From positions 1 to 37,989 of the forward strand of contig JAJDDT010000017.1 in assembly GCA_029260165.1 (NCBI GenBank): a DNA stretch of 37,989 nucleotides, in the 5' to 3' direction. Positions 25,399-34,984 of this stretch are shown one piece after another. The notes beneath the pieces are model-generated. The model was given only the letters and a program-made list of their open reading frames with translations. It was not told the DNA's origin and searched no databases. The stretch is from Phycisphaerae bacterium. GTDB lineage: Bacteria; Planctomycetota; Phycisphaerae; UBA1845. The number at the start of each line of letters is the position of its first letter. The stretch's first letter is position 1. A program made the position numbers and the translations under genes.

Positions 25399-25545
25399 TC
25401 AAACGCCGCCCAGGGGCAACCACGAGCCGAACAACTGCTGACTCCGGACCAGAAGCAGAATCGTGGCGGTCAGCACGAACACACATGCGATCGCCAACAA
25501 CATCGTGTACACATCACTGCCCGGAGACGATTGTCCTTCGCCCAT
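25399..25545 (-). CDS. Small single-pass membrane protein upstream of mreB
   Basis: ATG 25545 follows CGGAGAA at good spacing and encodes 48 residues: a short polar N-terminus (MGEGQSSPGSDVYT), one clear membrane helix (about 14-34, MLLAIACVFVLTATILLLV) and a short tail. A longer in-frame reading from 25584 adds residues without a ribosome site. It sits 36 bases before mreB on the same strand, so it is probably co-transcribed with it. I recognise no family. It could be a small partner of the elongation machinery, inferred only from position. Confidence 0.65.
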   Translation of the reverse strand: MGEGQSSPGSDVYTMLLAIACVFVLTATILLLVRSQQLFGSWLPLGGV

Positions 25546-25681
25546 GATTGATTCTCCGCGTGTGGGGAACTGCCGACGCAACACCGCCCCAAACGTTCGC
25601 GCACATCATACACAATTCGGGAACACCTGGATATAGAGGCGACAAACGACCATGGATCGCCGGCCCGGGATCAGTCGCCCA

Positions 25682-26560
25682 TCAGGGCTGGGCGAAATGA
25701 AATGCATCGACCACGCTGTCACCCTTGCGAGATGACACCCCCCGGGACGAACTCACCAGTCGTCCGGCGGACAGATTCGGCTCAACGTCCGATATCTCGA
25801 CGTCGCCCACATATTGCCCACCACGATAGACGACAAAAACCATCCCCTTGCCAACATTGTCCGTCGATCCGACGCTAATCGTGACATGATCGCCATCGAC
25901 CGCCACCACCCGCCCGTTGATCCGCGGCGTGCTCATCGCCTGTCGCGGAGCCACCCCGGTCAGGCTCGGCTCGAACGGCGCTGACGGGGCGATTCCCGTC
26001 TGCTGCGACAGATTCTGATTTTCATCCTGGAGGATGTTGATCTGCTGAGCCTGTTGACGCTGCTGCTGCACGAAAACCGCCGCCTGGCTTGACAGCTCGT
26101 TGACCCGCTCGTTCAGGTCGATATTGCGACGCTCAAGCTCGATGTTTCGACCTTCGAGCTGCCCTCGCTGCTCATCAATGCGCTTTCTGGACTCCTGAGC
26201 AATACCCAGTTCGTTCGTAAGCCGCTGGGCAAGTGCGTCGGCGGACCGACGGTCAGCCGTCAACTGTGCGATCGTTCCCTCGTGCCTTGCAAGCGATTGA
26301 GCCTGTTCCTGGACGGTCTGTTCCAGTTCATCGATTCGGTCGAGTCGTGCCCTTGCCTGGTCGCGAATACCGGCCAACTCAGCGGAATGGGCGGCTGCGA
26401 GTGAACGCTGGTTGGCAGCGCTGATCTGCGCTTCGCGACGGTAATCCTCCGCGAGCGATTTCCAATTGTCCTGCTGCGCGATCAAACTGATCGACGCCAT
26501 CGAAAACGCGACACAAAACACCACCAGAACGACCACGAGGATCTTTGTGATTGCACTCAC
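25682..26560 (-). CDS. Membrane-anchored coiled-coil protein with C-terminal beta domain
   Basis: The product is 292 residues. It has an N-terminal membrane helix (about 5-28), a long coiled coil with heptad-like E/Q/R-rich sequence (about 35-185, including LEGRNIELERRNIDLNERV), a proline-containing linker, and a C-terminal beta domain of about 85 residues starting at INGRVVAVDGDHVTISVG. The last domain, with GSTDNVGKGMVFVVYRG and SDVEPNLSAGRLV, resembles the small barrel domains found in FlgT-like and MreC-like proteins. The overall plan (helix, coiled coil, beta domain) copies that of MreC, and the gene lies upstream of mreB on the same strand. A structural role with the cell-shape machinery is inferred. 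No terminator is visible before the small gene downstream. Confidence 0.8.
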   Translation of the reverse strand: MSAITKILVVVLVVFCVAFSMASISLIAQQDNWKSLAEDYRREAQISAANQRSLAAAHSAELAGIRDQARARLDRIDELEQTVQEQAQSLARHEGTIAQLTADRRSADALAQRLTNELGIAQESRKRIDEQRGQLEGRNIELERRNIDLNERVNELSSQAAVFVQQQRQQAQQINILQDENQNLSQQTGIAPSAPFEPSLTGVAPRQAMSTPRINGRVVAVDGDHVTISVGSTDNVGKGMVFVVYRGGQYVGDVEISDVEPNLSAGRLVSSSRGVSSRKGDSVVDAFHFAQP

Positions 26561-26911
26561 GAATCATCTCCGTTGAGGGAGTTATTCAAGCCAATGGCGA
26601 GGCGGGACAAATCGGCGAAAAATCGCCGACGAGGCCGAACCAGGAACCACGCTCCCGTTCGGCACGGCCTGATACCCGATCCCGGAAAACTACGATCCCG
26701 GGCCAAATGGCTGGTATCGACCCGCCGGCGGCAACCGACGGCATCGCTCACCGGGCACTGCAACCCACCCGGTCCATCTTCCAACCGTTTCGTATAGCGG
26801 ACAGGAGCGATCGTTGCAAGTCCCGCACCGCAGGAATGGCGGGGTATCGCGGAAATCACGCCAAACGACCGCTTCAATTGACGAGAGTCCGCGGTGGCAG
26901 GCAACAGCAGC
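26561..26911. other. Intergenic region
   Basis: About 350 bases lie between the stop of the LVIVD protein gene and the start of the coiled-coil protein gene, both on the minus strand. Overlapping short frames have no recognisable domain. No tRNA, clear terminator or strong promoter motif was found, although the promoter of the mreB cluster probably lies here. Confidence 0.5.
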
Positions 26912-29560
26912 TTATGGACGCGCCGCTTCCAACGATACAAGCTGCCAGGACCGTGTCGCAGTTCCGGCACCCTGTACGATCTGTCGAAAAACAAACAAAT
27001 CCAAAGGCGACACGATACCATCGCGATTCATGTCGAGAAAATCCACCATCGCCCCCTGCTCCGGTGTGGAAACGCCATTAGCCAAGGAACGGAACCTGAG
27101 CAAGTCGAATGGCGCAACCATGCCGTTCTGGTCCACATCACCCGGAAGAGCTGACATATCAATCCGGTCAGGCTCATTGGTTATTTCGCCCAGATTGCCC
27201 TGGTTTTCGATCCGGTTGCCAGCCATGTCCTCCACATCAGCGATGAGGGTGAACCAGCATCCTGGCGGCAGCGGCGCAACGAATTGCACCTCGACGATCG
27301 GGTTGCTGATCGCGTCGACAGAAACGATCGCCGGCGGGACTGCCCCGGTCGATTCGAGCACGAAATCATCGACCGACAAATCGCCACCACCCACCGACCG
27401 CACAGGCTCGCTGAATTGCATCACAACCCGGTCGATCCCCAGATTGAAATTCACCCCATCCGTACTCTCCAGACGCGGATCGATGTAACCGCTGAACGGG
27501 AAAACGATGGTGGGATCAGCGTCATGATCCATGACGGGTGGTGTCACATCCTCGTCGAAACACTCGATCACACGCACGGCGAATTCATCGATCGCCGCTT
27601 CGGTGATGGAATCGTTGGGGCAGTCATCGACCGAAAACTGCACGTTCAGCGTCTCGCCCGGATCGGCGAAATCGCTGAGACGGAATTCCCGCTCAACCCA
27701 CTCCGGACCGGTTGAGGTGAGGGCGGCGATCTCCTGCCACGATCCGCCACCGTCGGCTGACACAGCCACACGCAGCCTGTCCTGGGTTCCGACCCCGTTC
27801 CAGGAAAACCAGCTTGCAAAACTGATGGTCACGTCCCGCTGATCGATCACGACGGTTGGCGAGGTCAGGAAAAACGGCCCGCCGTCCACGTCCGACTGCC
27901 CAGCCCCCACGCCTGGCTCGTTGGGGGCGGTGACAAACGCCATCGATCCCTCGCCACCCGTGAAATCATCGCCCGGAGCCGACGACGTGCCCGTCGGGTC
28001 AACGCGCTTCCACCCCCCGATGTTGTTTTCGACCGACGGACAGTCCTCCGAAAAGACCGTCCATCCCTGGCTCGTCTCGAAATCGTCTTCAAAAAACGTC
28101 TGCGTGTCTGAAATCACCTCCGCAAGGTAGGTAGCCTGCGGTGCGCCGGGCGGATCAACCACCACCCCGCCGCCTGCGGTCTGAACCTCGACATAGTAAC
28201 TGACGAATGAACCACAAGGTGCCCCCGGAATCTGAGCTTCAAAAAGCTCGGCGGAAATCTGCGTAAACGGAACCGAGACCGGGTTGGCGGTCCCCTGATC
28301 CTCGGATATCACGTCGGCGAACAGCGTTACTCCATTCGCAAGGGGTTGATCGCAGCCTGGGTCGATGCGCACGGTCAGGGTCGCCCCCGCCTGCGGATCG
28401 ACCTGTTCGACCAGCCCGTCGGGATAGGCGAGCGAGAGCAGCACATCGCCAGCTGAGATGATATGCAATCCCTCCCGCACGTCGCTGATCAATATCCGGT
28501 CCCCGCCCGGCAATGGGTAAACACCCCACGCGCCCCCAAATCCGAACGGTTGCGTATCCGACGTGTCAAACCGCGCCACCTCGGTCAGAATTCTTTGCGC
28601 CTCGTCGATGTCGAGAATCACCAGACCCGCCTGATACCAGGACACGAAAACGCGATTGCCAACCACGACCACGTTGTGCGCACTGTTCGCATCAGAGGGC
28701 GGAACAACGAACGTGTCACGCAGGGTAATGTCCAGACCACCGCCAAAAGCCGGGGCCATCTCGTACAACCGAACCGGACCGCCCGTTCGTTCCTCGCCGA
28801 CCACAACCCACCGTCCGTTCGCGGAAGGCCACGCAGCGTGCGTCGACGTCCCTGACGCAGCCCCGAGAAACACCGGCCCCGCACCCGCCAGATCGGTGAC
28901 GTCGTAAACCCGGATACCACCGTTCCAGGCGCACGCGTAGAGGCGACCATCGACCACCGTGACGTCGTGGACGAAACTGCTACCGACGTCGTCGATAAAC
29001 CAGCGATTTTCGGTGATGCGTGCCGGGGGGTTGTTCGGATCGTAACCGGTCAGATCGACAATACCGACGGTCGGGTCCCGACTGTCTGCCAGGTACAAAT
29101 ATCCATTGTCGTAGAAAACGTTGTGCGCATCCGCATAGCCTTGCGTGGAAATCCACGTCAGATGTCGCGGGTTAAACGGGTCGCGAATGTCGACGATCTC
29201 GACGGCGTCGTTGCCGTCACCTTCCAGGGCGATGAACAACAACCCGTTGGCGGATTTGACATCCTGGGCGGACGCGAAATTGTTCGGCGGTTCAACGACC
29301 CATTCGAGAAATCGATCCGGCTCGCGCGGGTCCGAGATATCGAAAAAATGGACCTTGTTGTCTCCAAATTGTCCGACAAACGCGATGTCGCCATCGGCCC
29401 ATACATCCGCGTACGACCCGGAATCCACGTCACCCTGACCGGTCAGGACCAGTTCGATCGGACAGTCACCCGCGTCTGCGGATGTGGCAGGAAACAGTGA
29501 CGAGACGATCAGACAAACAATCAAACGAGAAATGATGCGGGGCGTGAGGTGGTCGTGCAT
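26912..29560 (-). CDS. Secreted LVIVD-repeat protein with Ig-like and dockerin-like C-terminus
   Basis: ATG 29560 starts an 882-residue protein with a signal peptide (about 1-30, ending near TSADAG). Residues about 32-385 carry LVIVD-type beta-propeller repeats, for example FFDISDPREPDRF, VEIVDIRDPFNPRHLTW, IRVYDVTD and LVILDIDEAQR. Residues about 390-500 are a beta domain. Residues about 500-680 form a sandwich with DVDGGPFFLTSP and PNDSITEAAIDEFAV, closely similar to the central module of the di-haem protein at 14136. An Ig/SbsA-like domain begins at PFSGYIDPRLES (about 687). A dockerin-like pair with DVDQNGMVAPFDLLRFR and DMNRDGIVSPLDLFVFRQIV ends the protein (about 800-865). It is inferred to be extracellular. 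LVIVD repeats are of unknown function, and no enzyme motif is present. Confidence 0.87.
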   Translation of the reverse strand: MHDHLTPRIISRLIVCLIVSSLFPATSADAGDCPIELVLTGQGDVDSGSYADVWADGDIAFVGQFGDNKVHFFDISDPREPDRFLEWVVEPPNNFASAQDVKSANGLLFIALEGDGNDAVEIVDIRDPFNPRHLTWISTQGYADAHNVFYDNGYLYLADSRDPTVGIVDLTGYDPNNPPARITENRWFIDDVGSSFVHDVTVVDGRLYACAWNGGIRVYDVTDLAGAGPVFLGAASGTSTHAAWPSANGRWVVVGEERTGGPVRLYEMAPAFGGGLDITLRDTFVVPPSDANSAHNVVVVGNRVFVSWYQAGLVILDIDEAQRILTEVARFDTSDTQPFGFGGAWGVYPLPGGDRILISDVREGLHIISAGDVLLSLAYPDGLVEQVDPQAGATLTVRIDPGCDQPLANGVTLFADVISEDQGTANPVSVPFTQISAELFEAQIPGAPCGSFVSYYVEVQTAGGGVVVDPPGAPQATYLAEVISDTQTFFEDDFETSQGWTVFSEDCPSVENNIGGWKRVDPTGTSSAPGDDFTGGEGSMAFVTAPNEPGVGAGQSDVDGGPFFLTSPTVVIDQRDVTISFASWFSWNGVGTQDRLRVAVSADGGGSWQEIAALTSTGPEWVEREFRLSDFADPGETLNVQFSVDDCPNDSITEAAIDEFAVRVIECFDEDVTPPVMDHDADPTIVFPFSGYIDPRLESTDGVNFNLGIDRVVMQFSEPVRSVGGGDLSVDDFVLESTGAVPPAIVSVDAISNPIVEVQFVAPLPPGCWFTLIADVEDMAGNRIENQGNLGEITNEPDRIDMSALPGDVDQNGMVAPFDLLRFRSLANGVSTPEQGAMVDFLDMNRDGIVSPLDLFVFRQIVQGAGTATRSWQLVSLEAARP

Positions 29561-30048
29561 GGTATGGAAGGCTCCAAATCGACGTTGAATCTGTCCGGGT
29601 CATTTTAGTGTCGCCTCGGATACGCCGACCGCCACTTTTCGATGTACTCGCCCACGCCGATTATACCCGCCGGCGAATTCCGGAAGCAATCGCAAGCCGG
29701 TTCCCCGGTCGATCATTTATGGGTCTTTCGCATTCAGACGTGAATTATTCCAATCCCGCCACAATTGCAGAGCAATACGCACGGCACCCGTTGCGATTGC
29801 ATGAATACCGGACCATTTTGTTTTGTTCAGCACGGATGCAAAATGGCTCCATTGACTGCCGTGAGCGGCGTGGATACGCTCAAATGGGGGATGGGTGCAG
29901 TGTGCCGGAATCGTGAGATTTCGGGCGGATGTCGTCGCGATGTTGTCGTGGCGGGCGAGGCTATTTGGGGAAGATTCATCCGACGGTTGGTGCGCGCGTT
30001 CCCGGGCAACCGACGACGCGCACCTCGGAACACCGGAATGGGAGTCCT
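29561..30048. other. Intergenic region between divergent genes
   Basis: About 490 bases separate the LVIVD protein gene and the lipoprotein gene, which point away from each other. A weak rightward promoter candidate (TTGACT at 29852 with GATACG at 29873, 15-base spacing) is visible. No coding sequence or structured RNA was recognised. Confidence 0.5.
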
Positions 30049-32748
30049 ATGTCCGTAAAGAAGCGATTGCTCATCGCAGTCACCTTGGGATTGAGCTTGT
30101 CTGTGACGGGTTGCGGGTTGACCTCCCTGCTCGCGTTTTTGGCGGGTGGTGGTGATCTGCCATTGCAGAACAGCAGCTTTCCGGACCTGCCGGGTCGCCA
30201 GATCGACACGGCTGCCAACGTTGTTGTGCGTGTGATCAACGAAAGCAGCAGGTCGGCGGACGTCTCGGTCGAATTTCTGCTCGAACGTCGCAAGGTGCAC
30301 GAAGCCTTCCTGCGAACCCGATCGCGTGTGCCCAACGCCGATATCGGTCCCGAGCTGACCGACACAATCAACATCACCGGCCAATTTCCCGACGGCACAC
30401 CGACCGTCCCTGCCAACCTCCTTTTCGCCCGTGATTTCGAAGAGGACTTTGTTTTTGACTACATCATTCGTGATCCCGACGTGCCCACACCTGATGGTGA
30501 TGCGGACAGCGTGGACGACGACAATGACAATTGTCCGAACATCTCCAACGCCGATCAGCAGGACCGCGACGACGATGGTATCGGTGATGCGTGCGACAAC
30601 TGCCCGAACGATACCAATCCCGAACAGGAAAACAACGACGGCGATACGTTCGGGGATGCGTGTGACAACTGCATCGAACTGACCAACGCAGACCAGGAGG
30701 ATATCGACAACGACGGTATCGGTGACGGATGTGATGATGACGATGACGGTGACGGCGTCGCCGACGAGGTGGACAACTGTCCCGACGTGGCCAACCCCGA
30801 CCAGATTGACATTGACGCGGACGGTGCGGGCGACGCATGCGATGATCTGTTCGACCCAGCCGTGATACCCATCCCGACACCCGGAGGGGGGGGCGGTTCC
30901 GTTGATCCGCCGATCACGGATTGTAACGGAAACGGGATCGATGACGCCGTCGATCAAGTCAACTGCGATTCGCCATTATGCGAGGATTGCAACGGCAACG
31001 GAATCCTCGACGGTTGCGAAAACCTGGCGGACTGCAACAAAAACATGGTCCCCGACGAATGCGACATCGCCGACGAGGATTCTCCCGATCAGGACGGCAA
31101 CGGTGTTCCCGACGAGTGTCAGCAACCGGGAATCTGGTTCGTCGATGACGATGCACAGTTCGACCCTGCACCGGGCGACCCGCGCGTCAGCGACCCGAAC
31201 GAGAACGGCACGGCGGAACACCCGTTCGACGCGATTCAGGAAGCCATCGACGCATCTGACGACGATGATCTGATTTCGGTCGCCCCCGGTACCTACACCG
31301 ACATCGGTAATCGCGACCTGAACACGCACGGCAAAAAAATCCGGATCATTGCGAACGGAAACTCCCCCCAACTCGGCTTCGAGCAGGCGATTATCGACTG
31401 CCAGGCGTACTCCGGGGACGCACACCGTGCCTTTACGTTTGAAGGCGACGAAACACCTGACACCGTCGTTTCCGGATTCACGATTCGCGAGTGCCACGAA
31501 CTCAACGGCGGAGCCATTCTCGTTCAGAACCACTCGCGACCGACGCTCAGGAATCTCGTCATCCGAAACAACGGCGCGGACGACAGCGGTGGCGGCATTT
31601 ACATCACCGGAACCGCATCACCGACCCTCGAGAACGTCAGCTTCATCAGCAACATAGCCGAAAACGGGACTGGGAGCGGAGCGGCCTGCCTCGGCAACAG
31701 TGAACCCTTGTTTTTCAACTGCGTGTTCTCCTTCAACGGTGGCGACGATCACGGTGGACGCGGCGAACAGATTCGCGGCTGCCCCATCGCGTATGGCACC
31801 GCCTTCGCCGCGTGCGACGATGCAAAACCCAAAATCAGGAACAGCCTGTTTGAAAACAATTTCGGCAACGAGGCCGGTGCGATATCCCTCGGTTGCAACG
31901 CGTATGGAGAGTTCAGCCGATGCAAAATCATCGGCAATCAGGGGACCGTCGGCGGGTTGTCCGTGTCCGACAGCACGACAGCCACCTTCCACAACTGCGA
32001 ATTCCGCGACAACTTCGGCGAGCATGGCGCGATGTACGTCAACGGACTCGCCAACGTCGAGTTCGCCAACACCCTGTTCACCCGAAACACAGCCACCACG
32101 GGCGGCAGTCTGATGGGTATGGGCACCGGCAAGTACTCGGATCCGCAGGTACAGTTTTTCAACTGCACCGTCGCACGCAACAACGCAAAGGACGGGTTCC
32201 TGATCGATCAATCCTCGTCAGGTTCCTCTGAATTTTTCAGCTCCATCCTGTATTTCAACCAACCCCCGACTTTTGGTTCCTACAGCTCATTTTCCTTCTG
32301 CGACATCGAGGGCAGTATCATCGAGAATCGTTTGAACGCGGGTGACAGGAGCGGAGACGGAAACATCGATCGGGACCCCGTGTTTGTGAATCCCGACGGC
32401 GGTGATTTTCGACTGGATCGCGGGTCGCCCTGCATCGACGTCGGATCCAATATCCTGACCACCACGGACGTCCTCGATCTTGACGGTAACGGAACACTCA
32501 AGGAGCTGTTGCCGGTCGATCTCGATGACCTCCCGCGTTTTGTCGACGACCCATGGGTTCCCGACAACAGCCCCCTGCCCATCATCGACATGGGTGCGTA
32601 CGAAAGGCCCGTCATCGAATGTCAGGATTCCGCGGAATGCAACGACGACAATCCCTGCACGAACGACATCTGTGACCCGGGTGAAAACGGCGCGGACGCA
32701 CGAGGCTGCTTCAACGTCGACAACGACAAAAACCCGTGCCCTGATTAG
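30049..32748 (+). CDS. Lipoprotein with thrombospondin type 3 repeats and a right-handed beta-helix
   Basis: ATG 30049 follows GGGAG and opens a lipoprotein signal peptide with lipobox LSVTGC (Cys about 21), giving 899 residues. This rules in 30049 over upstream in-frame codons. Residues about 148-275 hold TSP3-type calcium repeats (DNCPNxxNxDQxDxDxDGxGDACD). Residues about 287-360 hold further DCNGNGxxD and VPDEC repeats. Residues about 361-850 form a parallel beta-helix of the choice-of-anchor Q type, opening with IWFVDDDA and [13 protein letters not shown], containing many NCxFxxN-like rungs and closing with [10 protein letters not shown] short Cys cluster ([18 protein letters not shown]) ends the protein. 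It is inferred to be a lipid-anchored surface protein, possibly binding polysaccharide as other beta-helices do. No catalytic triad was identified. Its stop codon overlaps that of rnpA. Confidence 0.88.
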   Translation: MSVKKRLLIAVTLGLSLSVTGCGLTSLLAFLAGGGDLPLQNSSFPDLPGRQIDTAANVVVRVINESSRSADVSVEFLLERRKVHEAFLRTRSRVPNADIGPELTDTINITGQFPDGTPTVPANLLFARDFEEDFVFDYIIRDPDVPTPDGDADSVDDDNDNCPNISNADQQDRDDDGIGDACDNCPNDTNPEQENNDGDTFGDACDNCIELTNADQEDIDNDGIGDGCDDDDDGDGVADEVDNCPDVANPDQIDIDADGAGDACDDLFDPAVIPIPTPGGGGGSVDPPITDCNGNGIDDAVDQVNCDSPLCEDCNGNGILDGCENLADCNKNMVPDECDIADEDSPDQDGNGVPDECQQPGIWFVDDDAQFDPAPGDPRVSDPNENGTAEHPFDAIQEAIDASDDDDLISVAPGTYTDIGNRDLNTHGKKIRIIANGNSPQLGFEQAIIDCQAYSGDAHRAFTFEGDETPDTVVSGFTIRECHELNGGAILVQNHSRPTLRNLVIRNNGADDSGGGIYITGTASPTLENVSFISNIAENGTGSGAACLGNSEPLFFNCVFSFNGGDDHGGRGEQIRGCPIAYGTAFAACDDAKPKIRNSLFENNFGNEAGAISLGCNAYGEFSRCKIIGNQGTVGGLSVSDSTTATFHNCEFRDNFGEHGAMYVNGLANVEFANTLFTRNTATTGGSLMGMGTGKYSDPQVQFFNCTVARNNAKDGFLIDQSSSGSSEFFSSILYFNQPPTFGSYSSFSFCDIEGSIIENRLNAGDRSGDGNIDRDPVFVNPDGGDFRLDRGSPCIDVGSNILTTTDVLDLDGNGTLKELLPVDLDDLPRFVDDPWVPDNSPLPIIDMGAYERPVIECQDSAECNDDNPCTNDICDPGENGADARGCFNVDNDKNPCPD

Positions 32749-33125
32749 CCATCGGACGAATCAACTCTGACTTCGATTTTCCCAACCGCCCGCGCGATCA
32801 ACGTCGGCAGCGCGCTGCGGTATCGCTCCAGCGAAGCCCCATCCGCCTTTTTGACCACGCAGACACAATCCACCCCGCGAGGCAGGTCGTGCTGCTCCAG
32901 CCGATACGCCTCGCGCAACAGTCTTTTCACCCGGTTCCGCCTGACGGCGTTTCCGATCCGCCGTCCGACGCTCAACCCGATTCGCGAATAGTCCAGCCCA
33001 TTGTAACAGGCGAAAACAACCAGATGACCATTGCCCGCCGCACAACGAACGGCAAACACACGATCAAAATCACGCTGCAATCGCAGGTGCAGTCGCCTGG
33101 AAAATGTAAACCCCGAATCAGCCAT
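32745..33125 (-). CDS. rnpA: Ribonuclease P protein component
   Basis: This 126-residue basic protein has the RnpA signature [20 protein letters not shown] and RLLREAYR (about residues 48-74), and an N-terminal [13 protein letters not shown] that matches the family's RL..DFxxVF. RnpA binds the RNase P RNA and helps mature tRNA 5' ends. The length is typical. Translation probably starts at ATG 33125; there is no visible ribosome site, so leaderless or weak initiation is possible. Its 3' end overlaps the convergent lipoprotein gene by four bases. The usual upstream neighbour rpmH is absent. Confidence 0.93.
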   Translation of the reverse strand: MADSGFTFSRRLHLRLQRDFDRVFAVRCAAGNGHLVVFACYNGLDYSRIGLSVGRRIGNAVRRNRVKRLLREAYRLEQHDLPRGVDCVCVVKKADGASLERYRSALPTLIARAVGKIEVRVDSSDG

Positions 33126-33184
33126 TATTTACACGCAAAACGCCCAAAACCGCTCACACACGCGTCATGGTCCGGTCGATACCA

Positions 33185-33213
33185 TTGAATGCACCCGCTG
33201 CGCGTCCTATACT
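33185..33213 (+). promoter_or_regulatory. Sigma70-like promoter for the low-complexity TPR protein gene
   Basis: TTGAAT (33185-33190), exactly 17 bases, then TATACT (33208-33213), which differs from the -10 consensus by one base. It lies about 70 bases before the ATG at 33283 and is divergent to rnpA. Confidence 0.6.
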
Positions 33214-33282
33214 AAACGTGTGCGGGGGCGATGCCCATCGTGAAAACACCGTGATCCTGACCACCAGGACGAGGACACCGAA

Positions 33283-34941
33283 ATGCACATCCGAAGATTC
33301 CACGAATTCGCGATCTCCCTGATGGTGTTGTTACTCGTCACGACGACCGTCGCAAACGCACAGGTCCGCGTCAACAACCGTGTCAACAGTTCGATCACAC
33401 CCGCCGCCAACAACGTCCCCAGGGTCGAATCCCTCGGACGTTTCGGTGGACGGAGCCTCGCCGATACCGACTTGCGACAGATCAGCCGACCGCTGAATTT
33501 CAACTCATCGTTCAACGCACCTGCCTCGATCAACTCGGTGACCCCAACCCTCCCGTCATTCTCATCCGGCAGCTTCGGTGGCAGACTGAATTTCGGAACG
33601 ATCAATACCCGGATACCGTCCGTTGGTAACACGCCGTCACTGACAATACCACCCCTGTCGATAGGCACGCTGCAAATACCTTCCTTCTCGTCACCTTCCA
33701 GCACCCTGCCGGGCACGTCGGGAATCACCAGTTCGCTCGGGAACCTCGCACTGCCGACGCTTCCACCAGTCACCACAACCCTGCCCGGTTTCACATTCGA
33801 CGAGGAGGAACTCCTCGGAGCAAGCCCCATCCTCAGCCCATCCAGCAACCTCGGATTCCAGGTCGACCCCTCGCTCACCATGCAAAATGTCGAATTCGCC
33901 AAATCATTGGGCATCAGTCCGCTTGGCGCGAATAATTTCGGCCTGTCGCCCTGGTCAACCACCATTGACCTGTCTCCACCCTCGAATCTCGCCTACCAGG
34001 ACCGCGACACGCCCGATCGCGGGATCGATCCCTCTATTCCCACGCTTGAAGAATCGGGCCAAACTGGAAAAATCGATCCGTTGAAATCCGGGCTGACCCG
34101 ATACGACGAACACGATCGAAAATCCGTCCGCGACAACATTTTCAACGCAACCGACGCCCTCGACATCGACCGCCTCACCTCGGGACAATCCGCATGGGAC
34201 AGCAATCCGCTCGTCCCTCAGCCAACCACACCCGGCGGTCCAGTCACCGCCACCCCCGGCGGACTCTACGGTCGCATGAAACAGACCGTCGCCATGATCG
34301 AGTCGATCAACACGCGCTCAACCGAGCTTGCAAAGAACAGCGATAGCGTCCCCTCGGTCCGGGCAGAACTCGATGTTTCACGATCGTTCCTTATCGAAAC
34401 CAATGACACACCGCTCGGCTCCTTCACCTCCGGATCGCTCGACCCATCGGAACAGTTCACCACGTCAGCCGAGAAACACCTCCGCGACGGCAACTACCTC
34501 CGCGCCCTTGCCCATTACGAAGTCGCCCTGACCGCCGATCAGTCCAACCCGCTCAACCACCTGGGCCAAGGCATCGCCTACATCGGAGCGGGTGAATACT
34601 ATAGTGCCGTCCGCCGCATCGAACGCGCCATCGACATGTTCCCTGAAATCGCCTACTTCAAATTCGACCTGACCCGGTTCATCACCGACGCAGACCTCCT
34701 CGACGTCCGCCGAGCAGACCTCGAAACCAGGCTGGCTGAACACGAGGATTACCGCTACCGATTCCTGCTCGGTTTCATCGAATACCACATGAACCTCGAA
34801 AAATTCGGCCTGAAAAACCTCGAAAACGCCGCCGCAAACGCCCCCGCCGATTCCGCCATCGCAAGATTCCCCAAAATCCTGAAAACCGGCAACGACTTGC
34901 GGGCACTCAAACCCACTGCCGACACGGCGGAACTACCATAA
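33283..34941 (+). CDS. Secreted Ser/Thr/Pro-rich protein with C-terminal TPR-like repeats
   Basis: ATG 33283 follows GAGGAC at seven-base spacing and opens a signal peptide (about 1-27, ending near VANAQ), giving 552 residues. Residues about 28-200 are low-complexity, rich in Ser, Thr, Pro, Asn and Gly (for example LPSFSSGSFGGRLNFGTI and IGTLQIPSFSSPSSTLPG), and look disordered. A mixed linker follows. From about 385 to 460 there are two TPR-like helical pairs (HLRDGNYLRALAHYEVALTA and HLGQGIAYIGAGEYYSAVRR), with further helices to the end. I do not recognise a specific family. An exported adaptor or scaffold role is only a guess. Confidence 0.82.
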   Translation: MHIRRFHEFAISLMVLLLVTTTVANAQVRVNNRVNSSITPAANNVPRVESLGRFGGRSLADTDLRQISRPLNFNSSFNAPASINSVTPTLPSFSSGSFGGRLNFGTINTRIPSVGNTPSLTIPPLSIGTLQIPSFSSPSSTLPGTSGITSSLGNLALPTLPPVTTTLPGFTFDEEELLGASPILSPSSNLGFQVDPSLTMQNVEFAKSLGISPLGANNFGLSPWSTTIDLSPPSNLAYQDRDTPDRGIDPSIPTLEESGQTGKIDPLKSGLTRYDEHDRKSVRDNIFNATDALDIDRLTSGQSAWDSNPLVPQPTTPGGPVTATPGGLYGRMKQTVAMIESINTRSTELAKNSDSVPSVRAELDVSRSFLIETNDTPLGSFTSGSLDPSEQFTTSAEKHLRDGNYLRALAHYEVALTADQSNPLNHLGQGIAYIGAGEYYSAVRRIERAIDMFPEIAYFKFDLTRFITDADLLDVRRADLETRLAEHEDYRYRFLLGFIEYHMNLEKFGLKNLENAAANAPADSAIARFPKILKTGNDLRALKPTADTAELP

Positions 34942-34984
34942 AAAACTCTCGCAGCCCGCAGGCTGACCGACTAGTCTGTTCGGA

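Noticed and set aside
26557-27021. Minus-strand frame of 154 residues between the LVIVD and coiled-coil genes
   Set aside because: It overlaps the LVIVD coding end in another frame and the composition is shadow-like (Arg-, Cys- and Trp-rich).
29827-30957. Minus-strand frame of 376 residues rich in Val/Ile opposite the lipoprotein gene
   Set aside because: Its V/I/G/D repetitiveness is the antisense reading of the thrombospondin-3 calcium repeats. It has no independent support.
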